Of a DNA stretch of 13,082 bases, positions 1-6,227 are shown in pieces. Source of the DNA: Oscillospiraceae bacterium. GTDB taxonomy: Bacteria; Bacillota; Clostridia; Oscillospirales; Ruminococcaceae. The stretch is from positions 1 to 13,082 of the forward strand of contig CAAGJI010000033.1 in the NCBI GenBank assembly GCA_900770195.1, given 5' to 3'. Positions within the stretch are counted from its first letter, which is position 1. Every line of letters begins with the position of its first letter. A program made the translations under genes and the position numbers. The notes below the pieces were generated by a model that saw only the letters and a list, made by a program, of their open reading frames with translations, searched no databases and had not been told where the DNA came from.

Positions 1-193
1 ACAAATAAATATTTTTAAAAATTGATTTCCGTAGTAATTTATCATTGAAATCAATTTTCAAAAATTTGTCAAAAAAGAAAAACAGTCAAAATCAAGGATT
101 GATAAATAATAATTACATAAGTTGCATTTTAAATTTCAATAATAAATATAATTCCGCAAAAAGGTTTTTTTTGTGATAATTTAATGAAATATC
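1..193. other. AT-rich intergenic region left of the alcohol dehydrogenase promoter
   Basis: No coding sequence could be supported here. It contains a 12-bp perfect inverted repeat (18-29 with 47-58) and a weak A/T hairpin at about 154-175 (CGCAAAAA pairing with TTTTTGTG, one G-U pair). Either might be the remains of a terminator for a gene lying left of the window, but neither has a GC-rich stem. A sequence resembling one half of a Rex site (TTGTGATAA, 171-179) lies just before the -35 box, without a proper second half. Confidence 0.5.
18..58. repeat. 12-bp perfect inverted repeat with 17-nt loop
   Basis: Positions 18-29 (AAAATTGATTTC) are the exact reverse complement of 47-58 (GAAATCAATTTT). 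In RNA this would form an AU-rich 12-bp stem with a 17-nt loop, followed by only a short T run. It could be a poor terminator of an upstream gene or a protein-binding site. The low GC content makes it weak evidence for either. Confidence 0.4.
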
Positions 194-222
194 TTGACAT
201 TTGAAAGTTTCAGTGATATAAT
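194..222 (+). promoter_or_regulatory. Sigma-A promoter of the alcohol dehydrogenase gene
   Basis: TTGACA (194-199), a 17-nt spacer and TATAAT (217-222) match the housekeeping sigma-A consensus exactly. A TG dinucleotide one base before the -10 box (214-215) makes it an extended -10 promoter. Transcription should start near 229, giving an untranslated leader of about 155 nt before the ATG at 386. Such a perfect promoter implies strong expression unless the leader or a repressor limits it. Confidence 0.9.
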
Positions 223-232
223 ATAGACAATG

Positions 233-333
233 AAGTCAGGCAGATTTCAGCTTATGGAAATAAACTATTTTTATTTAATACTTAATATTTTAAGTTTAAA
301 ACATTATAAAAGCATATAAATCGGCTTTGACTT
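233..333 (+). other. Structured 5' leader of the alcohol dehydrogenase mRNA
   Basis: The start of the predicted transcript (233-247, AAGTCAGGCAGATTT) can pair with 318-333 (AAATCGGCTTTGACTT). The pairing has about 14 base pairs, with one G-U, one bulged U and one A-G mismatch, and closes a loop of about 70 nt. A small hairpin, CTTAA (281-285) with TTAAG (290-294), lies inside the loop. An A-rich single-stranded stretch and the Shine-Dalgarno site (371-377) follow. I recognise no known riboswitch. It may protect the 5' end or act as an unclassified cis-regulatory RNA. The pairing was found by eye; no energy was computed. Confidence 0.45.
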
Positions 334-385
334 AAAAAACAAAAACAAAAAAATAAAAATATTATTAGACAGGAGAGTATTTGTT

Positions 386-1603
386 ATGGCAAGATTCACA
401 TTACCAAGAGATGTTTATCACGGAAAAGGTTCTCTTGAAAATCTGAAAAATCTTAAAGGTAAAAAAGCTGTTATTGTAGTCGGCGGCGGTTCAATGAAAC
501 GCAACGGTTTTCTTCAGAAAGCAGAAAATTACCTTAAAGAAGCCGGTATGGAAGTTTCGCTCATTGAAGGTGTTGAATCTGATCCATCAGTTACAACTGT
601 TATGAACGGTGCAAAGAAAATGCTTGAAATTGAGCCTGACTGGATAGTTGCAATAGGTGGTGGTTCACCAATTGATGCTGCAAAAGCTATGTGGATAAAG
701 TACGAATATCCCGACTGTACTTTTGAAGATATGTGTAAAGTATTCGGTATTCCTGAACTCAGAAGAAAGGCACATTTCTGTGCAGTTTCATCAACATCAG
801 GCACAGCAACAGAAGTTACAGCATTTTCAATTATAACAGATTATGACAATGGTATAAAATATCCTATAGCTGATTTTGAAATTACACCTGACGTTGCAAT
901 AGTTGACCCTGAACTTGCTGAAACAATGCCAAAGAAGCTTACAGCACATACAGGTATGGATGCAATTACACACGCAATTGAAGCATATGTTTCAACAGCA
1001 AATTGTGATTATACAGATGCACTTGCAATTCATGCAATTGAAATGATACAGGCTGAACTTGTCAAGTCATATAATGGTGATATGGAATCAAGAGCAAAGA
1101 TGCATAATGCACAGTGTCTTGCAGGTATGGCATTTTCAAATGCACTTCTTGGTATAGTTCATTCAATGGCACATAAAACAGGTGCGGCATTTGCTGATTA
1201 TGGTGCACATATTATTCACGGTGCAGCAAATGCAATGTATCTTCCAAAGGTTATTGAATTTAACGCAAAGGACGAAACAGCAAAGAAGCGTTATGGTGTT
1301 ATAGCTGACTATATGAAGCTTGGCGGTTCAACAGATGATGAAAAGGTAAAACTTTTAGTTAAATACCTCAGAGGAATGAATGAAGATCTTAATATTCCGT
1401 ATTGCATAAAGAACTATGGTGCAGACAGCTACCCAACAGAACAGGGATTTGTTCCTGAAGATGTATTCCTTGAAAGACTTCCTGAAATAGCTAAGAATGC
1501 AATTGCAGACGCTTGTACAGGTTCTAACCCAAGAATTCCTACTCAGGAAGAAATGGAAAAACTTCTCAAGGCTTGCTATTATGATACAGAAGTAGATTTT
1601 TAA
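386..1603 (+). CDS. Iron-containing alcohol dehydrogenase (group III), 405 aa
   Basis: Cytosolic NAD(P)-dependent enzyme, probably interconverting short-chain aldehydes and alcohols during fermentation. The N-terminal dinucleotide domain carries the nucleotide-binding loop GGGSPIDAAKA (91-101). The C-terminal helical domain carries the metal site: Asp192 and His196 in DAITHAIEAYVS, His259 and His263 in HSMAHKTGA, and His278 in HGAANA. These are the usual Fe ligands plus the catalytic histidine. Length is normal for the family (about 380-410 aa). The ATG at 386 follows AGGAGAG (371-377) by 8 nt. The gene is monocistronic, with its own promoter and terminator. Its codon use is less AT-extreme than that of the comEC-to-SGNH genes, in keeping with high expression. 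The exact substrate (ethanol, butanol or a diol) cannot be told from sequence alone; the HSMAHKTGA segment resembles the AdhE/butanol dehydrogenase side of the family. Confidence 0.93.
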   Translation: MARFTLPRDVYHGKGSLENLKNLKGKKAVIVVGGGSMKRNGFLQKAENYLKEAGMEVSLIEGVESDPSVTTVMNGAKKMLEIEPDWIVAIGGGSPIDAAKAMWIKYEYPDCTFEDMCKVFGIPELRRKAHFCAVSSTSGTATEVTAFSIITDYDNGIKYPIADFEITPDVAIVDPELAETMPKKLTAHTGMDAITHAIEAYVSTANCDYTDALAIHAIEMIQAELVKSYNGDMESRAKMHNAQCLAGMAFSNALLGIVHSMAHKTGAAFADYGAHIIHGAANAMYLPKVIEFNAKDETAKKRYGVIADYMKLGGSTDDEKVKLLVKYLRGMNEDLNIPYCIKNYGADSYPTEQGFVPEDVFLERLPEIAKNAIADACTGSNPRIPTQEEMEKLLKACYYDTEVDF

Positions 1604-1630
1604 TCGAAATAAATATTTTTACATAAAAAT

Positions 1631-1670
1631 AACCCCCGACTTGCTTTTTGATGCAGTCGGGGTTTTGTTT
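1631..1670. terminator. Bidirectional intrinsic terminator between convergent genes
   Basis: CCCCGACT (1634-1641) pairs with AGTCGGGG (1655-1662) around a short loop, followed on the plus strand by TTTTGTTT. Read on the minus strand, the same stem is followed by a U-rich stretch. It can therefore end both the alcohol dehydrogenase transcript (stop at 1603) and the zinc-ribbon gene transcript, which stops at 1685 coming from the right. Confidence 0.93.
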
Positions 1671-1684
1671 ATTTGCTATTTAAA

Positions 1685-2029
1685 TTATCCAAGGAGAAAA
1701 GATGCTGCGTATGTTGATACTGAACCTGCAGCAATACCGCCTATAATAATTGCAAGTACATTGAAAAGAACTCCGATAATTACGCTTACCAATGCACCTA
1801 TACCTGCTTTTTTAGCACATTTAGGCTTTGTATTTTTCCATGTTAAGAAAAGTACAAGACCAACAATAGGAATAAGGAAACCGAGAACAGCCCAGCCAAA
1901 ACTGCCTGAATCGTTCACATTTGAATTAGGGTCTGAAATGTTGTTCTGTGTGTTCTGAGCGAATCCGCATTTCATGCAGACAGCTGCATTTTCATCAATT
2001 TCTGCTCCGCAATGATTACAAAATGCCAT
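1685..2029 (-). CDS. Small zinc-ribbon membrane protein, 114 aa, function unknown
   Basis: The N-terminus is a four-cysteine zinc ribbon (Cys4-x2-Cys7 and Cys18-x2-Cys21). A polar Asn/Ser-rich linker (about 25-43) and two hydrophobic membrane segments (about 45-64 and 76-102) follow, separated by a short basic loop (KNTKPKCAKK). Such small 'zinc ribbon plus membrane segments' proteins are common in Clostridia and have no assigned reaction. The ATG at 2029 is chosen because GGAGGA lies 6 nt before it. The frame stays open 18 codons further upstream but without a ribosome site, and that extension covers the Shine-Dalgarno itself. The gene has its own consensus promoter and ends at the terminator shared with the convergent alcohol dehydrogenase gene. 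No functional partner is implied by context. Confidence 0.85.
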   Translation of the reverse strand: MAFCNHCGAEIDENAAVCMKCGFAQNTQNNISDPNSNVNDSGSFGWAVLGFLIPIVGLVLFLTWKNTKPKCAKKAGIGALVSVIIGVLFNVLAIIIGGIAAGSVSTYAASFLLG

Positions 2030-2035
2030 AAAAAA

Positions 2036-2041
2036 TCCTCC
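2036..2041 (-). promoter_or_regulatory. Shine-Dalgarno site fixing the zinc-ribbon protein start
   Basis: GGAGGA on the minus strand, 6 nt (TTTTTT) before the ATG at 2029. It supports the 114-residue form beginning MAFCNHCG over the longer open frame. Confidence 0.85.
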
Positions 2042-2091
2042 ATACATTAAGAAATTAAATAAAATATGTGTTTTAATAAACACTATAAGAC

Positions 2092-2120
2092 ATTATACAT
2101 TATTTTATGACATTTGTCAA
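2092..2120 (-). promoter_or_regulatory. Sigma-A promoter of the zinc-ribbon gene
   Basis: On the minus strand TTGACA (2120-2115), a 17-nt spacer and TATAAT (2097-2092) match the consensus exactly. The predicted start is near 2085, giving a leader of about 56 nt to the ATG at 2029. It is divergent from the HU promoter about 175 bp away. Confidence 0.88.
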
Positions 2121-2185
2121 TAAATTTAAGAAAATTCATCATAATAAACAAATTCGTATAAAAATAAATTTATGTTATTTATTTT

Positions 2186-2203
2186 ATAAAAAACGTTTTT
2201 TAT
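2186..2203. repeat. 18-bp perfect palindrome in the divergent intergenic region
   Basis: ATAAAAAACGTTTTTTAT reads the same on both strands, centred on a CG step within an A6/T6 block. It lies about 65 bp upstream of the zinc-ribbon -35 box and about 92 bp upstream of the HU -35 box. It could be a dimeric regulator site, a bent A-tract element or a cruciform. With no spacer it is a poor transcription terminator. Confidence 0.5.
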
Positions 2204-2295
2204 GCCGAAAAATACAGTAATGGATTAAAACAAGTAGTAACCCGACTATTTTTTGCAAAAAACAAAATATTTCTTTTAAAAATACCAATTTATTA

Positions 2296-2324
2296 TTGAC
2301 AATCAGCTTAAAATGCGGTATAAT
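2296..2324 (+). promoter_or_regulatory. Sigma-A promoter of the HU gene
   Basis: TTGACA (2296-2301), a 17-nt spacer and TATAAT (2319-2324) are an exact consensus. The start near 2331 gives a leader of about 30 nt before the ATG at 2361. A strong promoter fits an abundant nucleoid protein. Confidence 0.92.
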
Positions 2325-2360
2325 AGTCACATAACTTTTATTTTAAGGAGATCATATAAA

Positions 2361-2636
2361 ATGACAAAAACAGATTTAGTTTCAATGATTGCCGAAAGAG
2401 GCGATTACACAAACAAGGATGCAGAAAAGGCACTTAACGCAGTTATCGATTCAATCACGGCTGCACTTACTTCAGGCGAAAAAGTAAGCCTTGTTGGTTT
2501 CGGTACATTTGAAGTACGTGACAAGGCAGAAAGAAAAGGTGTTAATCCACAGACACACGAAGAAATTATCGTTCCTGCAAGAAAGTCACCTGCATTCAAG
2601 GCTGGTAAGGCTTTAAAGGAAGCTGTAAACAAGTAA
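2361..2636 (+). CDS. hup: HU family DNA-binding protein, 91 aa
   Basis: Histone-like nucleoid protein that binds and bends DNA as a dimer without strong sequence preference. The whole family fold is visible: an N-terminal helical dimerisation part (MTKTDLVSMIAE...), the GFGTFEVRDKAERKG core (46-60), the beta-arm with NPQT and intercalating Pro63, and the closing PAFKAGKALKEAV helix (77-89). Length is standard (about 90 aa). The ATG at 2361 is chosen over an in-frame ATG at 2313, because AAGGAG (2345-2350) precedes it and because the upstream ATG overlaps the -10 region of the promoter. The gene is monocistronic, bounded by its own promoter and terminator. Confidence 0.97.
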   Translation: MTKTDLVSMIAERGDYTNKDAEKALNAVIDSITAALTSGEKVSLVGFGTFEVRDKAERKGVNPQTHEEIIVPARKSPAFKAGKALKEAVNK

Positions 2637-2655
2637 TTAAATTTATTTTGTTATA

Positions 2656-2685
2656 AAAAGGCTCGGATTTTTGTCCGAGTCTTTT
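2656..2685. terminator. Bidirectional terminator between HU and the long minus-strand operon
   Basis: A 12-bp stem (2656-2667 with 2674-2685, core CTCGGA/TCCGAG, one G-U pair) carries a 6-nt loop. The A-tract on one side and T-tract on the other make it work both ways. It ends HU (stop at 2636) and, read leftwards, the operon whose last gene stops at 2690. Confidence 0.93.
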
Positions 2686-2689
2686 CATT

Positions 2690-3142
2690 TTATAATTTAT
2701 ATTGCATAAAGTTATTATTTTTGACGAATCCAAAATCAGAGTAAAGCAAAACACCCATATCAGAAGCAGTAATCTGAACTGTTCCGCAATTACGAATTTT
2801 TGCTTCTTCAATTATTTTGGAAAGTAAAGTTTTAGCAATACCTTTTCTTCTATAATTTTTATCTGTAAACATACTTGAAATAAGTGCAATCTTTCCGCTT
2901 GGACAGCCAAAATACGGAGGCTTTTCAACTATTGATATTCCACTTGTTCCGATAATTTTATCATTATCAACAGCAATCCACGAAATAAAAGTATCATCTG
3001 CCATATGTCGTTTGTAGTAGTCATTTAAAGGAGCTGATAAATCAATTTCTTCAGTTGCACCTTCTTCACGCAGTTGATTTATTCGCATTTGTATAAAAAT
3101 ATCAATATCATCAATTGTTAATTTTCTATATGAAATTACCAT
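2690..3142 (-). CDS. GNAT family N-acetyltransferase, 150 aa
   Basis: Acetyl-CoA-dependent N-acetyltransferase fold of unknown substrate, cytosolic. The N-terminal strand and helix pattern VISYRKLTIDDIDIFIQMR is typical. The acetyl-CoA motif A is ALISSMFTDKNYRRKGIAKTLL, with the pyrophosphate-binding R-x-x-G-x-A at 98-103. The C-terminal motif B region LLYSDFGFVKNNNFMQYKL is typical of single-domain GNATs. Length is normal. The start codon shares one base with the stop of the SGNH-like gene (TAATG), and AAGGAG lies 8 nt before it, so it is the last gene of the operon and probably translationally coupled. Its neighbours give no clear clue to the substrate; a link with the MBOAT/SGNH-like pair just upstream is possible but unproven. 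Confidence 0.88.
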   Translation of the reverse strand: MVISYRKLTIDDIDIFIQMRINQLREEGATEEIDLSAPLNDYYKRHMADDTFISWIAVDNDKIIGTSGISIVEKPPYFGCPSGKIALISSMFTDKNYRRKGIAKTLLSKIIEEAKIRNCGTVQITASDMGVLLYSDFGFVKNNNFMQYKL

Positions 3143-4248
3143 TATTTTTTCTCCTTTGTTAAATATGAGTTGATTTTAGCAAAATACCCACCTGATTCAG
3201 CCGTCTTATATCCGCATATAAATAGAATATCTGTATATTCATTATTTAAAATAAGTTCCATATCGCCATCAGAAATAAGAGATGGGTCAACTATTGTTAT
3301 GTGTTTGTAATGATGCGATAGAAACTCAATCATTTCATTTGCAAAAGAATCTTTGAAAATCAGGAGTGTTTTGCTGTTGTTTACATTTGTTTCAATATCA
3401 ATAACAGAACAAGGGTTGCCGAGATAATAAAAGAGTTCTTTGCCTTTTATGTTAAGAAAATCATCATAATAAATGCTGTCGGAAGTATTTTGCGTATCAT
3501 CAGAACGAATGACGTTTAATATTTTTGTTTTTTTAGTTGATTTAAATCTGTCGATATAATCATAATCAACATTATTAATTCCCGATAAATCATAAAGATT
3601 TCCATAATAATCAGATTTCATATGAATAATATTATAATCTGAATAATCCGTAGGATTAAAGCCTATTTTTCGTATAATTCTTTTATAGGCATAATATGCA
3701 CCCTCAGAAGTCCACAGGGAATCTGTTCTGTAAAAAATGTAATTATCATCAGAGGAACATAAAGTATTGTAAATGTTGATAAATTTTATTTGTTTGTCAA
3801 GCACTGAAGACGCAAATATTATGTTGTCAGCTTCTTTGCCTGATGAATCAATTTGCGGCATAATATTTGAATAAACCGCTGATGCAGTCGGAACAATTGT
3901 AAAATAAGATGTTCCGTTTAATTTTTTTGAAATTATATTTATATCATCAACCGTTTTTTTCAAACCTTGTGTATTTGTTTCAGAATTAACAGGCAAAAGC
4001 ATTTTTCCGTTTGAATAAACATTATTAACAATGTTATCTGAAAGAATTTCATTTGATATAATTCCCGCTTTTTTCAGATGTTCCGAAAAAGGAAAATTAT
4101 CAGCAATCATTTTTTGCGGGTCATTGTCATACATTGAAATATGCTTGTCACTTCCGACAATATTAACACACGTAAGAACAGATGTGACCGCCGAAACAAC
4201 TACCACAGTGACCGCTGTAAACCCAAGGATATTATTTTTATACTTCAT
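3142..4248 (-). CDS. Membrane-anchored SGNH/DHHW-like protein lacking the motif histidine, 368 aa
   Basis: An N-terminal signal anchor (hydrophobic about 8-30) is followed by an extracytoplasmic domain resembling the DHHW/AlgX-AlgJ-like SGNH family. Those proteins work with an MBOAT protein to O-acetylate cell-surface polymers. The signature block is present as TDSLWTSEGAYYAY (175-188), and the nucleophile-type block as LLIFKDSFAN (295-304), with Ser301. Family members read D-x-H-W at the first block; here it is D176-S177-L178-W179, so the catalytic histidine is a leucine (codon CTG, 3717-3715). The start at 4248 is chosen because AAGAGG lies 7 nt before it. A longer open frame from 4311 would run into the MBOAT gene and begins with implausible sequence. 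It may be an inactive or repurposed SGNH protein. Confidence 0.78.
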   Translation of the reverse strand: MKYKNNILGFTAVTVVVVSAVTSVLTCVNIVGSDKHISMYDNDPQKMIADNFPFSEHLKKAGIISNEILSDNIVNNVYSNGKMLLPVNSETNTQGLKKTVDDINIISKKLNGTSYFTIVPTASAVYSNIMPQIDSSGKEADNIIFASSVLDKQIKFINIYNTLCSSDDNYIFYRTDSLWTSEGAYYAYKRIIRKIGFNPTDYSDYNIIHMKSDYYGNLYDLSGINNVDYDYIDRFKSTKKTKILNVIRSDDTQNTSDSIYYDDFLNIKGKELFYYLGNPCSVIDIETNVNNSKTLLIFKDSFANEMIEFLSHHYKHITIVDPSLISDGDMELILNNEYTDILFICGYKTAESGGYFAKINSYLTKEKK

Positions 4249-4255
4249 TAAAAAA

Positions 4256-4261
4256 CCTCTT
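4256..4261 (-). promoter_or_regulatory. Shine-Dalgarno site fixing the SGNH-like start
   Basis: AAGAGG on the minus strand, 7 nt before the ATG at 4248. It overlaps the stop codon of the MBOAT gene (4262-4260), so the two genes are likely translated in step. Confidence 0.7.
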
Positions 4262-5621
4262 ACAAAGGCAGCTGAACGCTGCTGTTGCCGCCTTTGAAAA
4301 TAAGAATGCATACAGAAAGCACAAACACAGCAATTCGTAAAATAAAAAATGTGCTTTCAATAACTGATTCAATTGCGTTAACTTTTTTTCTTGAATATGC
4401 ATAATTTTTACTTATGTTAAGTGCTGAAATTATTGATATTATAAACAGGATAAGATATTCCTGAATTATGCTTGAAGAAATTCCATTCCAAAGAGGAACG
4501 CCTCTGCAAATAAGTGCTTTTGCATATTGAATGAACAAATCAAAATCAACAGGCATTAAAAGAACAGACAATACAAAAAGCAAAGTAAAAACAAAAATTC
4601 TTCTGAAATAATTTTCCTTTTTAACTTTGTTCAAACCGAAAATATTTTCAAAAGCTAAAATAATCCCAAGAACAAGACCAAAACAGAGGGTTCTTAAATT
4701 AAATCCAAACCATAAGCCTGTAACAGACCAGACTAAAATTGAAATAAAAGCATCTGAAACTTCTGAAATATTAATTTTTAAAAAAGATTTGTCAATAATT
4801 CTTGATACAGAAACATTCCATTTTTTTGAAAAATCGCTGAAAGTATCGCACATAAAATAAGGATAATTATTTTTTGGTATTTTTATTCCAAAAATAAGAC
4901 TCATACCTTCAGCCATTCTTGAATAAGAAGCAAAAAGAAAATAAATATAAAAAAAGAAAGCAACTGCAGTATACCATATCATGATGCATGAAATAGAAGA
5001 AGTGTTTAAAGAAAAAACAGAATTAACCATTTTAAAAAGATTATCCGCAATTATTATTTTAAGCGAAAAACCGGCAATAAACATGTAAAATCCTTTTCCA
5101 ACATTGCATAATCTGAAATCTGTTTTTTTAAGGAGTGCCATAAAATAATCAAAAGACAGCACAGGACCAAGAATAAACGCAGGAAAATAAAATACATAAA
5201 GCAGGAAATCAAAAAAATTGCTTTTTAAAACAATATCTTTATTTTTGCAATCATTAAAATAGAAAATGCATTTTAAAATAAAAAATGACATTCCAATTGG
5301 AAAAATGATGTTTTCAGGAATAATATTCAGGTTTAATTTATTGCCAAAATGGAAAAATCCAAGGACAGATGCATATAAAATTGAAAAAAATGCAAAAGCA
5401 ATATTCCCGAATGTTTTATTTTTAATTTTTATCAGAATATTTCCAATTATAAATGCAAGCAGTGACAAGACAAAATACAAAACAGGAAGATATAAATCCT
5501 GTATGAAAACAAAAATAATACTTGCAATTATAAGGCATACTTTTTTCATTTTTGCATTTGATATATAGTAAAATAAAAATATCACAGGCAAAAAGAAAAA
5601 TAGAAAAATCAGGTTTGTCAT
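4260..5621 (-). CDS. MBOAT (AlgI/DltB-like) membrane protein lacking both conserved histidines, 453 aa
   Basis: Polytopic membrane protein with about a dozen hydrophobic segments. MBOAT landmarks in order are FPIGMSFFILK (107-117), NFFDFLLYVFYFPAFILGP (135-153), IADNLFKMV (191-199), YFLFASYSRMAEG (227-239), the FSKKWNVSVSR block (264-274), and TGLWFGFN (301-308). Active AlgI-type enzymes have W-H-I-S-x-S-R at the fifth of these and G-L-W-H-G at the sixth. Here the histidines are Asn269 (codon AAT, 4817-4815) and Phe305 (TTT, 4709-4707). The S-D-M-A motif is S-R-M-A. Members normally pass acyl groups across the membrane to a partner SGNH protein, which is encoded 11 nt downstream. Length is normal and the frame is unbroken. 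The start overlaps the RNase M5 stop (ATGA). It is probably not a standard acyltransferase. Confidence 0.85.
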   Translation of the reverse strand: MTNLIFLFFFLPVIFLFYYISNAKMKKVCLIIASIIFVFIQDLYLPVLYFVLSLLAFIIGNILIKIKNKTFGNIAFAFFSILYASVLGFFHFGNKLNLNIIPENIIFPIGMSFFILKCIFYFNDCKNKDIVLKSNFFDFLLYVFYFPAFILGPVLSFDYFMALLKKTDFRLCNVGKGFYMFIAGFSLKIIIADNLFKMVNSVFSLNTSSISCIMIWYTAVAFFFYIYFLFASYSRMAEGMSLIFGIKIPKNNYPYFMCDTFSDFSKKWNVSVSRIIDKSFLKINISEVSDAFISILVWSVTGLWFGFNLRTLCFGLVLGIILAFENIFGLNKVKKENYFRRIFVFTLLFVLSVLLMPVDFDLFIQYAKALICRGVPLWNGISSSIIQEYLILFIISIISALNISKNYAYSRKKVNAIESVIESTFFILRIAVFVLSVCILIFKGGNSSVQLPL

Positions 5622-6226
5622 TTTTCAGTTTCCTCATTATTATAAATTCCAAGATTTATAAGCTTTTCTTTTAATTCGTCCAAACTCATCATAGTATTTA
5701 AAATATCAAGCATAGAAGAAGTTGATAATAATTCAGGTATATTAAGGGATTTTTTTAATATTTTTCGTTTTTCAGCCGAGTCAGGATTTCCCGAAAGACC
5801 AAGAAAATATAAATCAGTTTTTGTAATAAGTTCTCTTTTTTCATCTGTTACAGATGTTATACCTGCCTTTTTAAACGCTTCAAGCAGAATATTTTTATTT
5901 ATTCCCTCAACGCCCAGTTTTCCTTCAGCAGATGGTTGAACTTTTCTTTTTTCTTTTCCCAAAATATCAGGAATATAGACGTTTTTTATATATTCTTTTT
6001 TTATTGAACCCTTTAAATAGGAACGTATTTTAAAACCTGCACTGTCAGAATCAGTAAGGATTATAATGCCTGTTTTTTTTGCATAATATTTTATAAGTTC
6101 AAGTTTTTCTTTATCTTTATATATTGCAAAACCATTTGTCGGAATAATAACAGCATTTAAAAAAGATGCAAGTTTAATCTTATCATATTTACCTTCAACA
6201 ACAACCGCTTCTTTTAAAGTAATCAT
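5618..6226 (-). CDS. rnmV: Ribonuclease M5 (5S rRNA maturation), 202 aa
   Basis: Endonuclease that trims the 5S rRNA precursor in Firmicutes, acting on the 5S-L18 complex. The N-terminal Toprim domain shows the glutamate motif VVVEGKYDKIKL (Glu11) and the aspartate motif ILTDSDSAGFKIR (Asp59 and Asp61), which bind catalytic Mg2+. The family motif G-x-G-V-E-H appears as LGVEGIN (104-110), with Gly where His is usual. The C-terminal domain (about 125-195) shows TKTDLYFLGLSG and a leucine-rich end typical of the RNase M5 C-terminal domain (DUF4093). Length is close to the usual 180-200 aa. The start is 1 nt after the holA stop; its ribosome site is weak (AAAGG, rather far upstream), suggesting coupling. 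In many Firmicutes rnmV sits beside ksgA; here it follows holA. Confidence 0.9.
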   Translation of the reverse strand: MITLKEAVVVEGKYDKIKLASFLNAVIIPTNGFAIYKDKEKLELIKYYAKKTGIIILTDSDSAGFKIRSYLKGSIKKEYIKNVYIPDILGKEKRKVQPSAEGKLGVEGINKNILLEAFKKAGITSVTDEKRELITKTDLYFLGLSGNPDSAEKRKILKKSLNIPELLSTSSMLDILNTMMSLDELKEKLINLGIYNNEETEK

Positions 6227-6227
6227 A

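Noticed and set aside
171..188. Possible Rex (redox) operator TTGTGATAATTTAATGAA before the alcohol dehydrogenase promoter
   Set aside because: The first half resembles a Rex half-site, but the second half does not mirror it (only the last two bases fit), so it is not reported as a site.
254..319. 21-codon upstream open frame in the alcohol dehydrogenase leader (MEINYFYLILNI...)
   Set aside because: No Shine-Dalgarno site precedes its ATG, and its composition is that of random AT-rich DNA.
2233..2258. Hairpin-like TAGT...ACTA followed by TTTTTT in the divergent region
   Set aside because: The stem is only 4-5 bp and no gene needs a terminator at that point.
2313..2360. 16-residue N-terminal extension of HU from an ATG at 2313
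   Set aside because: That ATG lies inside the promoter spacer, upstream of the predicted transcription start; HU proteins begin at MTKT-type sequences.
4249..4311. 21-residue N-terminal extension of the SGNH-like protein
   Set aside because: It overlaps the end of the MBOAT gene in another frame, has an unlikely Arg/Gln-rich sequence, and the ATG at 4248 has its own ribosome site and starts a normal signal anchor.
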